Shown here in pieces: positions 55,725-63,873 of a DNA stretch of 64,000 nucleotides. The notes beneath the pieces are model-generated. The model was not told the origin of the DNA and did not search any database. It worked only from the letters and a program-made list of their open reading frames with translations. The stretch covers positions 19,166 to 83,165 of the forward strand of contig NZ_KE952672.1 in assembly GCF_000466385.1 (NCBI RefSeq), read 5' to 3'. The stretch is from Aneurinibacillus aneurinilyticus ATCC 12856 (GTDB lineage Bacteria > Bacillota > Bacilli > Aneurinibacillales > Aneurinibacillaceae). How positions within the stretch are numbered: position 1 is the stretch's first letter; every line of letters begins with the position of its first letter. The position numbers and the translations under genes were made by a program.

Positions 55725-56489
55725 ATGTTGACGAATGAGGAATTGTCTCACTTTCGTTCGCTTTTGAATAATCAGCTTGTGGATATAAAGGAACGTCTTA
55801 ACGATAGTGATGCATATGGTACTGCCAGAGCTTCTGTACAGGAATCGCTCGGTGAGCTGTCCAATTATGATAATCACCCGGCTGATCATGGGAGTGAAAC
55901 GTTTGAGAGAGGAAAAGACATCGCACTGTATGAGCATGGGGAAGAAGAAATGAGGGATATTGAGCGAGCGCTTACAGCCATCAAGCAGGGAACATACGGA
56001 AAATGTGAAATATGCCATGCCGAAATCCCGCATGAACGATTGGAGGCGCTGCCGACCACGCTTCGCTGTGTACAGCATGCGGAGGAGGAGTTCGTTTCGC
56101 AGCGGCGTCCCGCAGAAGAAGATATTCTCGCTCCTCCATTCGGTGCATATAACTATGACGGATGGGACGCTACATTTTATGACGCAGAAGATGCAATGCA
56201 GGATGTCGCAAAGTACGGAACATCGGATACGCCGTCTGATTTTGGCGAACAAGCTCATCTCAGCTATAACGATATGTACGTGGAGTCAGAAGAGCCTGTA
56301 GGGTACGTCGAAGATATTGAGGGCTTTCTGTTATCCGATATAAACGGAAAATTCATTGGCGTAAATACGGAGAGTCCGGTGCATGAAAGATACGAAGATG
56401 CACTTGATGAGGCAGGGGTTGTTTCCGTGATGGGCAATCCGGATTTGATGGAGGATTATACAGAAGACGAAGATTATGTGGATAGATAA
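55725..56489 (+). CDS. YteA-type TraR/DksA zinc-finger protein
   Basis: A 254-residue protein. The helical start NEELSHFRSLLNNQLVDIKE, the GSETFERGKDIAL segment and the C4-type zinc-finger area KCEICHAEIPHERL with RCVQHAE match the Bacillales YteA family, which TIGR naming links to sporulation. The fourth zinc position looks like His, not Cys. The last 120 residues are very acidic. The start at 55725 follows AAAGGGG. It is monocistronic with a terminator. Confidence 0.75.
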   Translation: MLTNEELSHFRSLLNNQLVDIKERLNDSDAYGTARASVQESLGELSNYDNHPADHGSETFERGKDIALYEHGEEEMRDIERALTAIKQGTYGKCEICHAEIPHERLEALPTTLRCVQHAEEEFVSQRRPAEEDILAPPFGAYNYDGWDATFYDAEDAMQDVAKYGTSDTPSDFGEQAHLSYNDMYVESEEPVGYVEDIEGFLLSDINGKFIGVNTESPVHERYEDALDEAGVVSVMGNPDLMEDYTEDEDYVDR

Positions 56490-56524
56490 GAAAAAGGAGA
56501 ACGGAATCGGCCTCCTTTCTCTTT
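56490..56524. terminator. Terminator (bidirectional)
   Basis: AGAAAAAGGAG pairs with CTCCTTTCTC, followed by TTTT, between two convergent genes. Confidence 0.75.
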
Positions 56525-56528
56525 TGCG

Positions 56529-56723
56529 TCAGTATTTATAGCTATGGTTGAAGTCATCATTTTCATCGTTTACATACTGTTCGTCATGGCGCACTTCGTC
56601 GTCGGCGTAATATACGTCATCAGCATATGCCACTTCAGCAGCTTCCTGACATCTGGAGCAATAGCTTCGGCTCCTCTCCCAGAGTACCAGCTCTTCACCA
56701 CAATAAATACAAAGGTCTTTCAT
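56529..56723 (-). CDS. Small zinc-ribbon protein with acidic tail
   Basis: A 64-residue protein. One zinc ribbon is formed by CIYCGEEL (residues about 5-12) and CSRC near 22-25, followed by an Asp/Glu/Tyr-rich tail (YADDVYYADDEVRHDEQY). No family is recognised. The start at 56723 follows AAAGGAGGCG. It is divergent from lipM. Confidence 0.6.
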   Translation of the reverse strand: MKDLCIYCGEELVLWERSRSYCSRCQEAAEVAYADDVYYADDEVRHDEQYVNDENDDFNHSYKY

Positions 56724-56944
56724 CAGGCAACGCCTCCTTTGATACTCTTGGAATGTACGCAAAATGCATGTAATATTTTTTACCCGTTCTCTTGTGAATT
56801 GAAACAAGGATAGTATATACAAAATGGTGTGTATGAATGCAATTTATAATGTAAGGGTACTTTTTACGGATGCTAAGTAGTAAAGGGCGGAAGGTGAATA
56901 TGCTACAATATAAGAAAGCAGGAAAGAAAGGGGCGTAGTCTTAT

Positions 56945-57763
56945 ATGGAACAATGGCGTTTCCTTGATACGGGAGTTCGTTCGCCGGCAATGAATATGGC
57001 GATTGATGAAGCGGTACTTGCGATACATAGTGAAGGAAAAACGCATCCATCGGTTCGCTTTTATACGTGGGAACCATCGACGGTATCGATCGGTTACTTT
57101 CAAAAGGCGGAGAAAGAGATCGATTTAGAAAAAGTAAAAGCATACGGTCTTGGTTTTGTTCGGCGGGCTACAGGTGGAAGAACTGTATTGCACGATAAGG
57201 AACTGACGTACAGTGTGGTTGTTTCGGAATCTCATCCCGCTATGCCATCTGGTGTAACAGATGCTTATCGTATTATTAGCACAGGGCTGCTGGAAGGGTT
57301 TCGGCTTCTGGACTTGCAGGCAGATATGGTAAGCCCTGATCAGGCCAAGTTTGCCATACCATCTTCGGCTGCTTGTTTTGATGCACCGTCTTCTTATGAA
57401 TTGGTCGTGGAAGGCAAGAAGGTGGCCGGTAGTGCCCAAACGCGACAGAAAGGGGTCATTTTGCAGCATGGCTCCATTCTGCTTGACATTGATGTGGATA
57501 TGCTGTTTGACATCATTCGCCATCCAAACGAGCGGGTGCGGGAGCGTCTGAAAAGAAGCTTCGTTGATAAAGCGGTAGCAATCAACCAGGTACGTCCGAT
57601 GCCTGTAACGTTAGATGATGCCCGCAAATCATTCCGTGAAGGCTTTGCGAAGGGGTTGGGCGTTGAGTTGATGGACGATGAGCTGACGGCAGAGGAAAAG
57701 GAACTTGCAGAACAGCTTGCCCGTGAAAAATACGGGTGCGATGAATGGAATTTCAAACGATAA
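56945..57763 (+). CDS. lipM: Octanoyltransferase LipM
   Basis: A 272-residue biotin/lipoate-ligase-fold octanoyl-ACP:GcvH transferase, the first step of lipoate synthesis in Bacillus. [18 protein letters not shown] (about residues 73-90) is the lipoate-ligase-type loop, and the catalytic Cys of LipM lies in [12 protein letters not shown] (about 145). [10 protein letters not shown] (about 50-59) helps to tell LipM from ligase. It is close to gcvH, its acceptor protein. GAAAGGGGC lies just upstream. The start is ATG. Confidence 0.87.
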   Translation: MEQWRFLDTGVRSPAMNMAIDEAVLAIHSEGKTHPSVRFYTWEPSTVSIGYFQKAEKEIDLEKVKAYGLGFVRRATGGRTVLHDKELTYSVVVSESHPAMPSGVTDAYRIISTGLLEGFRLLDLQADMVSPDQAKFAIPSSAACFDAPSSYELVVEGKKVAGSAQTRQKGVILQHGSILLDIDVDMLFDIIRHPNERVRERLKRSFVDKAVAINQVRPMPVTLDDARKSFREGFAKGLGVELMDDELTAEEKELAEQLAREKYGCDEWNFKR

Positions 57764-57825
57764 CATAAAGCGAAATGTCACGCAGTAGGGGAAACTATTG
57801 CCCTTTAAGACGGAATAAACATAAA

Positions 57826-57852
57826 GAGCGGCCGAGCTGGCCGCTTTTTTTG
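57826..57852 (+). terminator. Terminator after lipM
   Basis: AGCGGCC pairs with GGCCGCT, followed by seven T residues. Confidence 0.82.
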
Positions 57853-57889
57853 TTTTATATATGCTTCATTGATTTGAAGCCTGTGTTTT

Positions 57890-58015
57890 GCGGTCCCGCC
57901 TGGCTGAGGCAAAAAGCGGCCCTCTATGCTTCTGTGTGGGAGACGAACCGACGCCCGTTTGGGCACGGTTGTGATGACGTACACTCTGGATCGTACTGGA
58001 TAATCAACACCCTTG
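57890..58015 (+). repeat. 125-bp repeat, left copy
   Basis: It starts GCGGTCCCGCCTGGCTGAGG and ends GGATAATCAACACCCTTG. The right copy at 63874 is its reverse complement at roughly 85% identity by eye. Both ends carry the 11-mer CAACACCCTTG (or its inverse), which also forms the palindrome at 6142. It has no open frame and may be a small non-autonomous mobile element or a structured RNA. It forms most of the gap between lipM and nrdJ. Confidence 0.75.
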
Positions 58016-58063
58016 AAGGGACATATGTTTTGTCAAAAAAATTTCTGAGAAAAAGCAGGAAAA

Positions 58064-58110
58064 AATCTATATATTGTGGTAGAATCTATATGTAAACACA
58101 ATATATTGAC
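58064..58110 (+). promoter_or_regulatory. nrdJ promoter with two NrdR-type boxes
   Basis: CTATATATTG (58067-58076) and CAATATATTG (58099-58108) both fit the NrdR box core CWATATWTWG. They are 32 bp apart, about three helical turns, as NrdR pairs usually are. Between them lies an extended -10, TGGTAGAAT (58077-58085). A fitting -35 is not clear. They imply repression of nrdJ by NrdR, whose gene is not in the window. Confidence 0.75.
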
Positions 58111-58212
58111 GAAGTAGTAAACGCTGGTTTAGATGTAAGAAGGCGCTTAATCCAATGTATCAGACCGCATCTGAATGGTCAATTTATATTTCAAATAGCT
58201 GGAGGTTGAAAA

Positions 58213-58890
58213 ATGGAGACTGCATCTGAAATGACAGGAAAAACAAAGCTTGAGGGACTGAGCGAGAAAATTTTCCTCGATCGTTATGCGTTAAAAGATC
58301 CGAATCCGGATCATGTACAGGTTGGAGATACGGTACTCGTTTTGACGAAAGACGACCCTAAATTTCCGAAAAAAGAAGTAGGCGTGGTCGAAGAACGCGA
58401 AGGCAATACGATTCAAGTAAAATTGCGCAACGGAGAAATCGTAACAACTGAGGCCGAGAAAGCTTTACGGACACTTGAAGCAACACCCGAAGAGATGTGG
58501 GATCGTCTGGCCAAAACGATTGCATCTGTGGAAGCAACGCCGGAGAAGCAGACAGAATGGACAGAGAAATTTCGCGACTTGTTGACGGATTGGAAGCTCG
58601 TTCCGGGTGGACGGATTGCGGCAGGTGCCGGAGCTAATGACGAGCTGACGCTGTATAATTGCTATGTTATCCCGTCACCGCATGACAGCCGCGGCGGTAT
58701 CATGGAAACGCTGAGTCAGATGACGGAGATTATGTCCCGTGGAGGTGGCGTCGGTATTAACTTGTCGAGCCTTCGTCCGCGCCGTGCACAAGTAAAGGGT
58801 GTGAACGGTTCATCAAGTGGTTCTGTGTCGTGGGGTGGATTGTTCAGCTATACGACCGGACTAATTGAGCAAGGTGGGAGTCGCAGAGGT
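58213..58890 (+). CDS. nrdJ: Adenosylcobalamin-dependent ribonucleotide reductase NrdJ, exon 1
   Basis: The first 226 codons of a class II ribonucleotide reductase, which makes deoxynucleotides using a B12 radical. It holds the N-terminal domain (GDTVLVLTKDD near residue 37), one redox Cys in LYNCYVIPSPHDS (about 155), and the SSGSVSWGGLFSYTTG loop. The exon ends in phase 0 after GGT (SRRG|). Without splicing it ends one codon later at TAA 58894-58896. GGAGG precedes the ATG at 58213. The mature product is about 848 residues with exons 2 and 3. Confidence 0.9.
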
Positions 58891-59365
58891 AAATAAGATG
58901 TGCCTCTTAACCCTGTGAATTGCTGGAAACTCTTTAATATAGCGCCACTTCAAGAATAATCATCAATAAGGCTCATTGATGATTGGGGTGAGTTTTTTGA
59001 GGCGTTACGATGCAACACTGGTTCACTTCCCGGATAGTATTTTGCATAGCTTGAGTGAAGTGGAAAATGTACTTGCATCATAACTTATCATATTAGCCAC
59101 AACGTAACTGGAAACGGTAAGCGTGAAGGCGTGAAAATAATGTGATGATAAAGACAATCAGCAGCCAAGCCCCTACGTCTGTTTTTTTGATATGGGGAAG
59201 GTCCAACGACCATCGAAAGCACGCACGGTATAGATGCGGAAGCGAGTAGAGTAGGATTCAAGCGAATCCGAAGTGCAGGGGCGCTGTCATTGCGATAGCG
59301 TAAGATATGGTCTGAACTCTATGGTGACATAGAGAGTTGAGGTAGCGACTCAACGTAACAACTTG
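58891..59365 (+). ncRNA. Group I intron 1 in nrdJ
   Basis: Removing 475 nt joins SRRG to ALMLMM in frame. The 5' exon end AGAGGT pairs with GCCTCT (58902-58907), giving a P1 with the expected U.G at the splice site; the last intron base is G. P7 forms from GACCAT (59208-59213) and ATGGTC (59307-59312) in AAGATATGGTC, the classic S element. Two P9-type hairpins follow: CTCTATG/CATAGAG (59317-59334) and GTTGAG/CTCAAC (59336-59354). No homing-endonuclease frame is present. Confidence 0.88.
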
Positions 59366-59758
59366 GCACTTATGCTTATGATGAACGACTGGCACCCGGA
59401 TGTGCTTGAATTCATCACCGTAAAACAAAATATGGGGCTTATTACAAACGCCAATCTGTCCGTCTGCGTTAGCAACAGCTTCATGAAAGCCGTAAAGGAA
59501 GACCTTGATTGGGAATTGAGATTTCCTGATACGACTGACCCGGAATACGATGAAATCTGGGATGGAAACATGGAAAAATGGATGGAGCTAGGCAAGCCGG
59601 TGCGCGTCTACAAAACAATCCGCGCCCGTGATATGTGGCATACGATCATCGAATCCGCATGGAAATCAGCCGAGCCGGGCGTTGTTTTCATGGAATACTA
59701 CAATCAGATGTCCAATAGCTGGTACTTCAATCCGATTATTTGTACGAACCCGTGTGGT
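59366..59758 (+). CDS. nrdJ: NrdJ, exon 2
   Basis: 131 codons between the two introns, phase 0 at both ends. It encodes MLMMNDWHPDVLEFI, then SVCVSNSFMKAV and the strand into the active-site loop, ending ICTNPCG. The Cys of Asn-Pro-Cys-Gly is the thiyl-radical residue by homology with class II reductases. The exon ends exactly after this Gly. There is no start or ribosome site of its own, so it is only translated as part of the spliced message. Confidence 0.88.
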
Positions 59759-60065
59759 AAAGTTGCATAAGTTTGCCTCACGTAAAACATTGCGGAATAA
59801 AGCGGGAACCCTGAGACGGGAATCCGAACCGAAGGCTATTTGTAAAAAGGTAGTCAGGGGCAGAGCATACTCGGTGAACCTCCAAATGGAGAATATAATC
59901 TGAGCACGAGGCCGCAACACTTATTTAATCACAACATTTTTGAACTCCCTTTATATTGGCGTTTCTTAAAAATGTTGTAGCGGATAAGTGAAAATGTATG
60001 CCGAACTAACGGGAAAAAGAACCGTTAGAACTGTAGGATAAAAAGCTTACAGGATAACAAAATTG
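59759..60065 (+). ncRNA. Probable group I intron 2 in nrdJ
   Basis: Removing 307 nt joins NPCG to EQGLPGWG, restoring the catalytic loop. The exon end GTGTGGT pairs with GCCTCAC (59775-59781) with one mismatch and a terminal U.G; the last base is G. CTCC-AAAT-GGAG (59880-59891) fits P8, directly followed by an S-like AATATAATCTGAG. A partner for that strand (P7) is imperfect. Hairpins CAACATTTTT/AAAAATGTTG and CTAACGG/CCGTTAG follow. No ORF is present. The subgroup is uncertain. Confidence 0.72.
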
Positions 60066-61541
60066 GAACAAGGCCTCCCAGGATGGGGTGTTTGTAACTT
60101 ATCTGCGATTAATCTTTCAAAATTCACAAAAGACGGTGAAGTAGACTGGGTAAGCCTGACGACAACCGTGCGTCATTCCGTTCGTTTTCTGGACAACGTG
60201 GTTGATGCTACCCCGTACCACTTCCCGGAAAATGAAGCAAACCAAAAGAAAGAGCGCCGTGTCGGTCTCGGCACAATGGGCCTTGCCGAGATGATGATTA
60301 ACCTTAAAATTCGTTACGGCAGCCCGGAATCACTCGAATTCCTGGACAAGCTATACAATTTCATCGCGCGTGAAGCATACCTCGCTTCTACAGAAATCGC
60401 CGCTGAAAAAGGAAGCTTCCCGGCATTCGATGCGGATCTCTTCCTGCAAAGCGGATTTATGAAGCAGTTTGATGATGAAGTGCGTGATGCGGTGAAAGAA
60501 CGCGGCATGCGTAACGTAACGGTTCTTACACAGGCTCCTACCGGATCGACAGGAACAATGGTTGGTACGAGCACAGGAATTGAGCCTTTCTACGCGTTCG
60601 AATATTATCGTCAAAGCCGTCTTGGCTTCGATAAACAGTATGTCCCAATCGCGAAAAACTGGCTGGAAGAAAACGAAGCTGAACAATTGCCGGATTACTT
60701 TGTCAGCGCAATGGACTTGTCTGCTGAAGATCATGTGCGAGTGCAGGGCGCGATTCAGAAATGGGTAGACAGCTCCATCAGTAAAACAGCGAACGCACCG
60801 GCTGATTTCTCAGTTGAGGAGACAAAAGCATTGTATGAGCTTGCCTTTGATCTTGGATGCAAAGGGGTCACGATTTACCGTGACGGTAGCCGCGATGTAC
60901 AGGTTCTGACTACAAAGAACGAAGACAAAAAAGAGGCAAAAGGCCAGGAGGCGAAAGCGGAAAAAATCGCTCCTGCTACCGATCTGGACGAAACACCGCC
61001 AACAAAAGATTACCGTCGCCGTCCGCTTCGCTTAAAAGGTGCAACATACAAAATGAAAACACCTCTAGGCAAAGCTTACATAACAGTGAACGAAGTAGAC
61101 GGTGCACCGTTTGAAGTCATTGTAAATGTAGGCAAAGCGGGGAGTGACGTATTTGCGATGTCAGAAGCACTTGGTCGTGTATCTACATTATTCCTTCGCT
61201 TCGGCGAGCTGCCGGACGGAAACAAAGCGCGTCTGCTCATTAAGCATTTGAAAGGCATCGGAGGTTCTGGCGCAGTCGGTTTCGGAGCAAATCGGGTCGA
61301 TTCTATTCCGGATGCGGTAGCAAAAGCAATTGAATTTTATCTCGATGGTGATGATGAGACACCGGTAGCGTCGGCAAGCGAAATGCAAGCGCCATTGATT
61401 CCGCAAACAGATGAACGTGATGAAGACGGCGATGTATACCGCGAAGGTCTTGATCTTTGCCCGGAATGCGGCGCTGCCGCTCTTGTAGCTGAAGAAGGCT
61501 GCAAACACTGCGAAGCGTGCGGTTATTCCCGCTGCTCTTAA
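60066..61541 (+). CDS. nrdJ: NrdJ, exon 3
   Basis: The last 491 codons. It begins with the catalytic Glu in EQGLPGWGVCNLSAIN, whose Cys is the second redox partner. APTGSTGTMVGTSTGIEPFY is the phosphate-binding loop. The C-terminus carries CPECG...CKHCEACGYSRC, a swinging zinc-ribbon/redox tail typical of NrdJ. A TTG at 60063 makes the frame look like a separate gene, but it lies within the intron end and has no ribosome site. A terminator follows at 61630. Confidence 0.9.
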   Translation, partial: EQGLPGWGVCNLSAINLSKFTKDGEVDWVSLTTTVRHSVRFLDNVVDATPYHFPENEANQKKERRVGLGTMGLAEMMINLKIRYGSPESLEFLDKLYNFIAREAYLASTEIAAEKGSFPAFDADLFLQSGFMKQFDDEVRDAVKERGMRNVTVLTQAPTGSTGTMVGTSTGIEPFYAFEYYRQSRLGFDKQYVPIAKNWLEENEAEQLPDYFVSAMDLSAEDHVRVQGAIQKWVDSSISKTANAPADFSVEETKALYELAFDLGCKGVTIYRDGSRDVQVLTTKNEDKKEAKGQEAKAEKIAPATDLDETPPTKDYRRRPLRLKGATYKMKTPLGKAYITVNEVDGAPFEVIVNVGKAGSDVFAMSEALGRVSTLFLRFGELPDGNKARLLIKHLKGIGGSGAVGFGANRVDSIPDAVAKAIEFYLDGDDETPVASASEMQAPLIPQTDERDEDGDVYREGLDLCPECGAAALVAEEGCKHCEACGYSRCS

Positions 61542-61629
61542 GAGTACTTTTATAAAAAATCAATATAGATGCGATGCTTCATTGAATATGTGAGAATGTC
61601 AGCTGCAATCGTGTTAATAGATAATTATT

Positions 61630-61665
61630 TAAAAAGGTGAAGACATACTTGTCTTCGCCTTTTTA
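61630..61665 (+). terminator. Terminator after nrdJ
   Basis: AAAAAGGTGAAGAC pairs with GTCTTCGCCTTTTT. Confidence 0.85.
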
Positions 61666-62182
61666 CTAACATATGAGTGGTTTTATTTTATGTAATTGTG
61701 ACTTTGACTTTAGGACGGTCGACTTAAATGTCGATAATAATTCAATAGAAAAGTTTTTTTACTGAGTTATATTTCTCCAATAAACCAAAGAATTTAGCTA
61801 AAAATATTTAAATAAACATATATAAATATTAAAAACTAGTAACCACAGTGGGCTAAGAAAAGGATTTGGTCAGTTATACAGGATAATTACTGAAATTTTA
61901 ATTAAAAATCAAGATTATAGCTTCTTGACACAAGCTGTTTAACCATATTCTTAACAGTAACAGTATGTCATCACCGAAATTTACTAGCTTTTAAATAGCT
62001 TATAACTATCATATAATAATAGTAAGAAATATTTTTAATCTATAAATAATAGTGATACACTATTATAGAGTTATAATTGAGCCAGAAAAGGTGTGTGACT
62101 AGGTCGCGCCTGGCTTGCTGTAGCGCCTAAACAGGAGCGCCTACATCCTTTCTGCAAATCTTAGGGTAAAAGGACGATAAAA
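61666..62182 (+). promoter_or_regulatory. AT-rich leader region of mqo
   Basis: About 510 bp without a gene, very AT-rich up to 62080, in contrast to the flanks. A GC-rich, structured leader then follows (62091-62155): AGCCAG/CTGGCT arms and a hairpin TGTAGCGC/GCGCCTACA (62118-62145). It ends with AAAGGACG before mqo. It is probably the promoter and 5' untranslated region. No known riboswitch pattern was identified. Confidence 0.4.
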
Positions 62183-63688
62183 ATGAGCAACAGACATGCT
62201 AGAACAGACGTTATCTTAATTGGTGCCGGAATCATGAGTGCCACTTTGGGAACACTTCTGAAAGAGTTAGTACCGGACTGGGAAATTAAAGTGTTTGAGA
62301 AGCTCGCAAACACTGGAGAGGAAAGCTCTAACGAATGGAATAATGCGGGAACGGGGCATGCGGCACTGTGCGAGCTTAACTACACCGTCGAAAAACCGGA
62401 CGGATCTATAGATATTAGCAAAGCTATAAAAATTAATGAACAGTTTCAGGTTTCAATGCAGTTTTGGTCTTATCTTGTAAATAGTAATCTGATACGTAAT
62501 CCGCAGGACTTTATTATGCCATTGCCTCATATGAGTTTAGTACAAGGGGAACGAAATGTAGCGTTTTTAAAGAATCGTTTTGAAGCGCTGTCAAACAATC
62601 CTCTGTTTCAAGGTATGGAATTTTCCGATGACCCGGGAAAACTGATGGAATGGATTCCGCTTATTATGAAAGATCGGACATCGAATGAACCTATAGCGGC
62701 AACAAAAATCGACTCTGGAACTGATGTCAACTTTGGCGCTTTAACGCGCATGTTGTTTGACCACTTAAAGAGTAAAAACGTCGATGTAAAATTCAAACAT
62801 AATGTTGATGATATTAAACGTACTAGCGACGGTTTGTGGGAATTGAAAGTACGCAATGCCGATAGCGGTAACGTTGAACGCCATACTGCAAAATTCGTCT
62901 TTATCGGAGGCGGGGGAGGAAGCCTGCATTTACTGCAAAAATCCGGTATTCCTGAAGGAAGACATATTGGAGGATTTCCAGTAAGCGGATTATTTATGGT
63001 GTGTAATAATCCGGATATTGTGGCGCAGCATCATGCAAAAGTATACGGCAAAGCTAAGGTTGGTGCTCCTCCAATGTCTGTTCCGCATCTTGACACAAGA
63101 TATATTGATAACAAAAAATCGTTGCTATTTGGACCGTTTGCCGGCTTCTCACCAAAGTTTTTAAAATCCGGTTCAATATTTGATTTGTTAACTTCCGTAA
63201 AAACGGATAATCTCGTAACTATGTTGGCGGCAGGGGCAAAAAACGTTTCATTGACAAAATATCTAATCGAACAAGTTATGTTATCGAAAGAAAAGCGTAT
63301 GGAAGAGTTACGGGAGTTTATCCCGAGCGCTAAAAGCGAGGATTGGGATATAGTAGTAGCGGGCCAACGTGTACAAGTTATCAAAGATACTGCTGATGGC
63401 GGTAAAGGAACGCTTCAATTTGGTACAGAAGTTGTTAGTGCCGCTGATGGCTCGATAGCAGCATTGCTCGGCGCTTCTCCGGGTGCTTCTACCGCTGTTC
63501 ACGTCATGCTGGAGGTAATAAAAAAATGCTTCCCGCAACATATAAAAGAGTGGGAACCAAAAATAAAAGAAATGATTCCTTCCTTTGGCGTATCATTATT
63601 GGAAAACCCAGAGCTTATCGACGAAATTCATACTTCAACAGCGCGGACGCTTGGCTTAGAGGGCAAAAAGCAGTACGCATACGCATAG
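62183..63688 (+). CDS. mqo: Malate:quinone oxidoreductase
   Basis: A 501-residue FAD-dependent membrane-associated enzyme oxidising malate to oxaloacetate and passing electrons to quinone. The N-terminal [18 protein letters not shown] binds [21 protein letters not shown] (about residues 50-67) is the Mqo signature, [16 protein letters not shown] lies near 245, and [15 protein letters not shown] is close to the end. The length fits Mqo. It is monocistronic, with AAAGGACG upstream and a terminator after. It links to the class I fumarase at 23.8 kb in the TCA cycle. Confidence 0.93.
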   Translation: MSNRHARTDVILIGAGIMSATLGTLLKELVPDWEIKVFEKLANTGEESSNEWNNAGTGHAALCELNYTVEKPDGSIDISKAIKINEQFQVSMQFWSYLVNSNLIRNPQDFIMPLPHMSLVQGERNVAFLKNRFEALSNNPLFQGMEFSDDPGKLMEWIPLIMKDRTSNEPIAATKIDSGTDVNFGALTRMLFDHLKSKNVDVKFKHNVDDIKRTSDGLWELKVRNADSGNVERHTAKFVFIGGGGGSLHLLQKSGIPEGRHIGGFPVSGLFMVCNNPDIVAQHHAKVYGKAKVGAPPMSVPHLDTRYIDNKKSLLFGPFAGFSPKFLKSGSIFDLLTSVKTDNLVTMLAAGAKNVSLTKYLIEQVMLSKEKRMEELREFIPSAKSEDWDIVVAGQRVQVIKDTADGGKGTLQFGTEVVSAADGSIAALLGASPGASTAVHVMLEVIKKCFPQHIKEWEPKIKEMIPSFGVSLLENPELIDEIHTSTARTLGLEGKKQYAYA

Positions 63689-63705
63689 AGATGATCCTTA
63701 TTAAA

Positions 63706-63756
63706 GGAAGCATAAATTGCTGCTTTTGCAAATTTGTGCTTCTTTTAGTTTTTTCA
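63706..63756 (+). terminator. Terminator after mqo
   Basis: GAAGCATAAATT-GC pairs with GCAAATTTGTGCTTC (one bulge, one G.U), followed by TTTTAGTTTTTT. Confidence 0.75.
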
Positions 63757-63873
63757 AGTACCTTTGATGAACTAAAAACACTTAAAGATCCTGATAACCA
63801 GGAGAAAAGTTTAGTGTCATTACGACTGCTAGAGGTATATGTATGTGCATATATCTCTTTTGTTGTTTTAGGA

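Noticed and set aside
55557..56258. 233-codon minus-strand frame
   Set aside because: Antisense to the YteA-type gene and the gcv terminator; Cys/Ile/Phe-rich chance frame.
58016..58212. Cobalamin riboswitch upstream of nrdJ
   Set aside because: No B12-box pattern was found; the leader is short and holds NrdR-type boxes instead.
59759..60065. Group II intron
   Set aside because: No domain V-like hairpin and no GUGYG start were seen; guide and P8-like features fit group I better.
58213..61541. nrdJ as a pseudogene with two frame breaks
   Set aside because: Exact in-frame joins, U.G-ended guides, terminal G bases and a P7/S element point to introns. Both insertions sit at conserved loops with no loss of coding residues.
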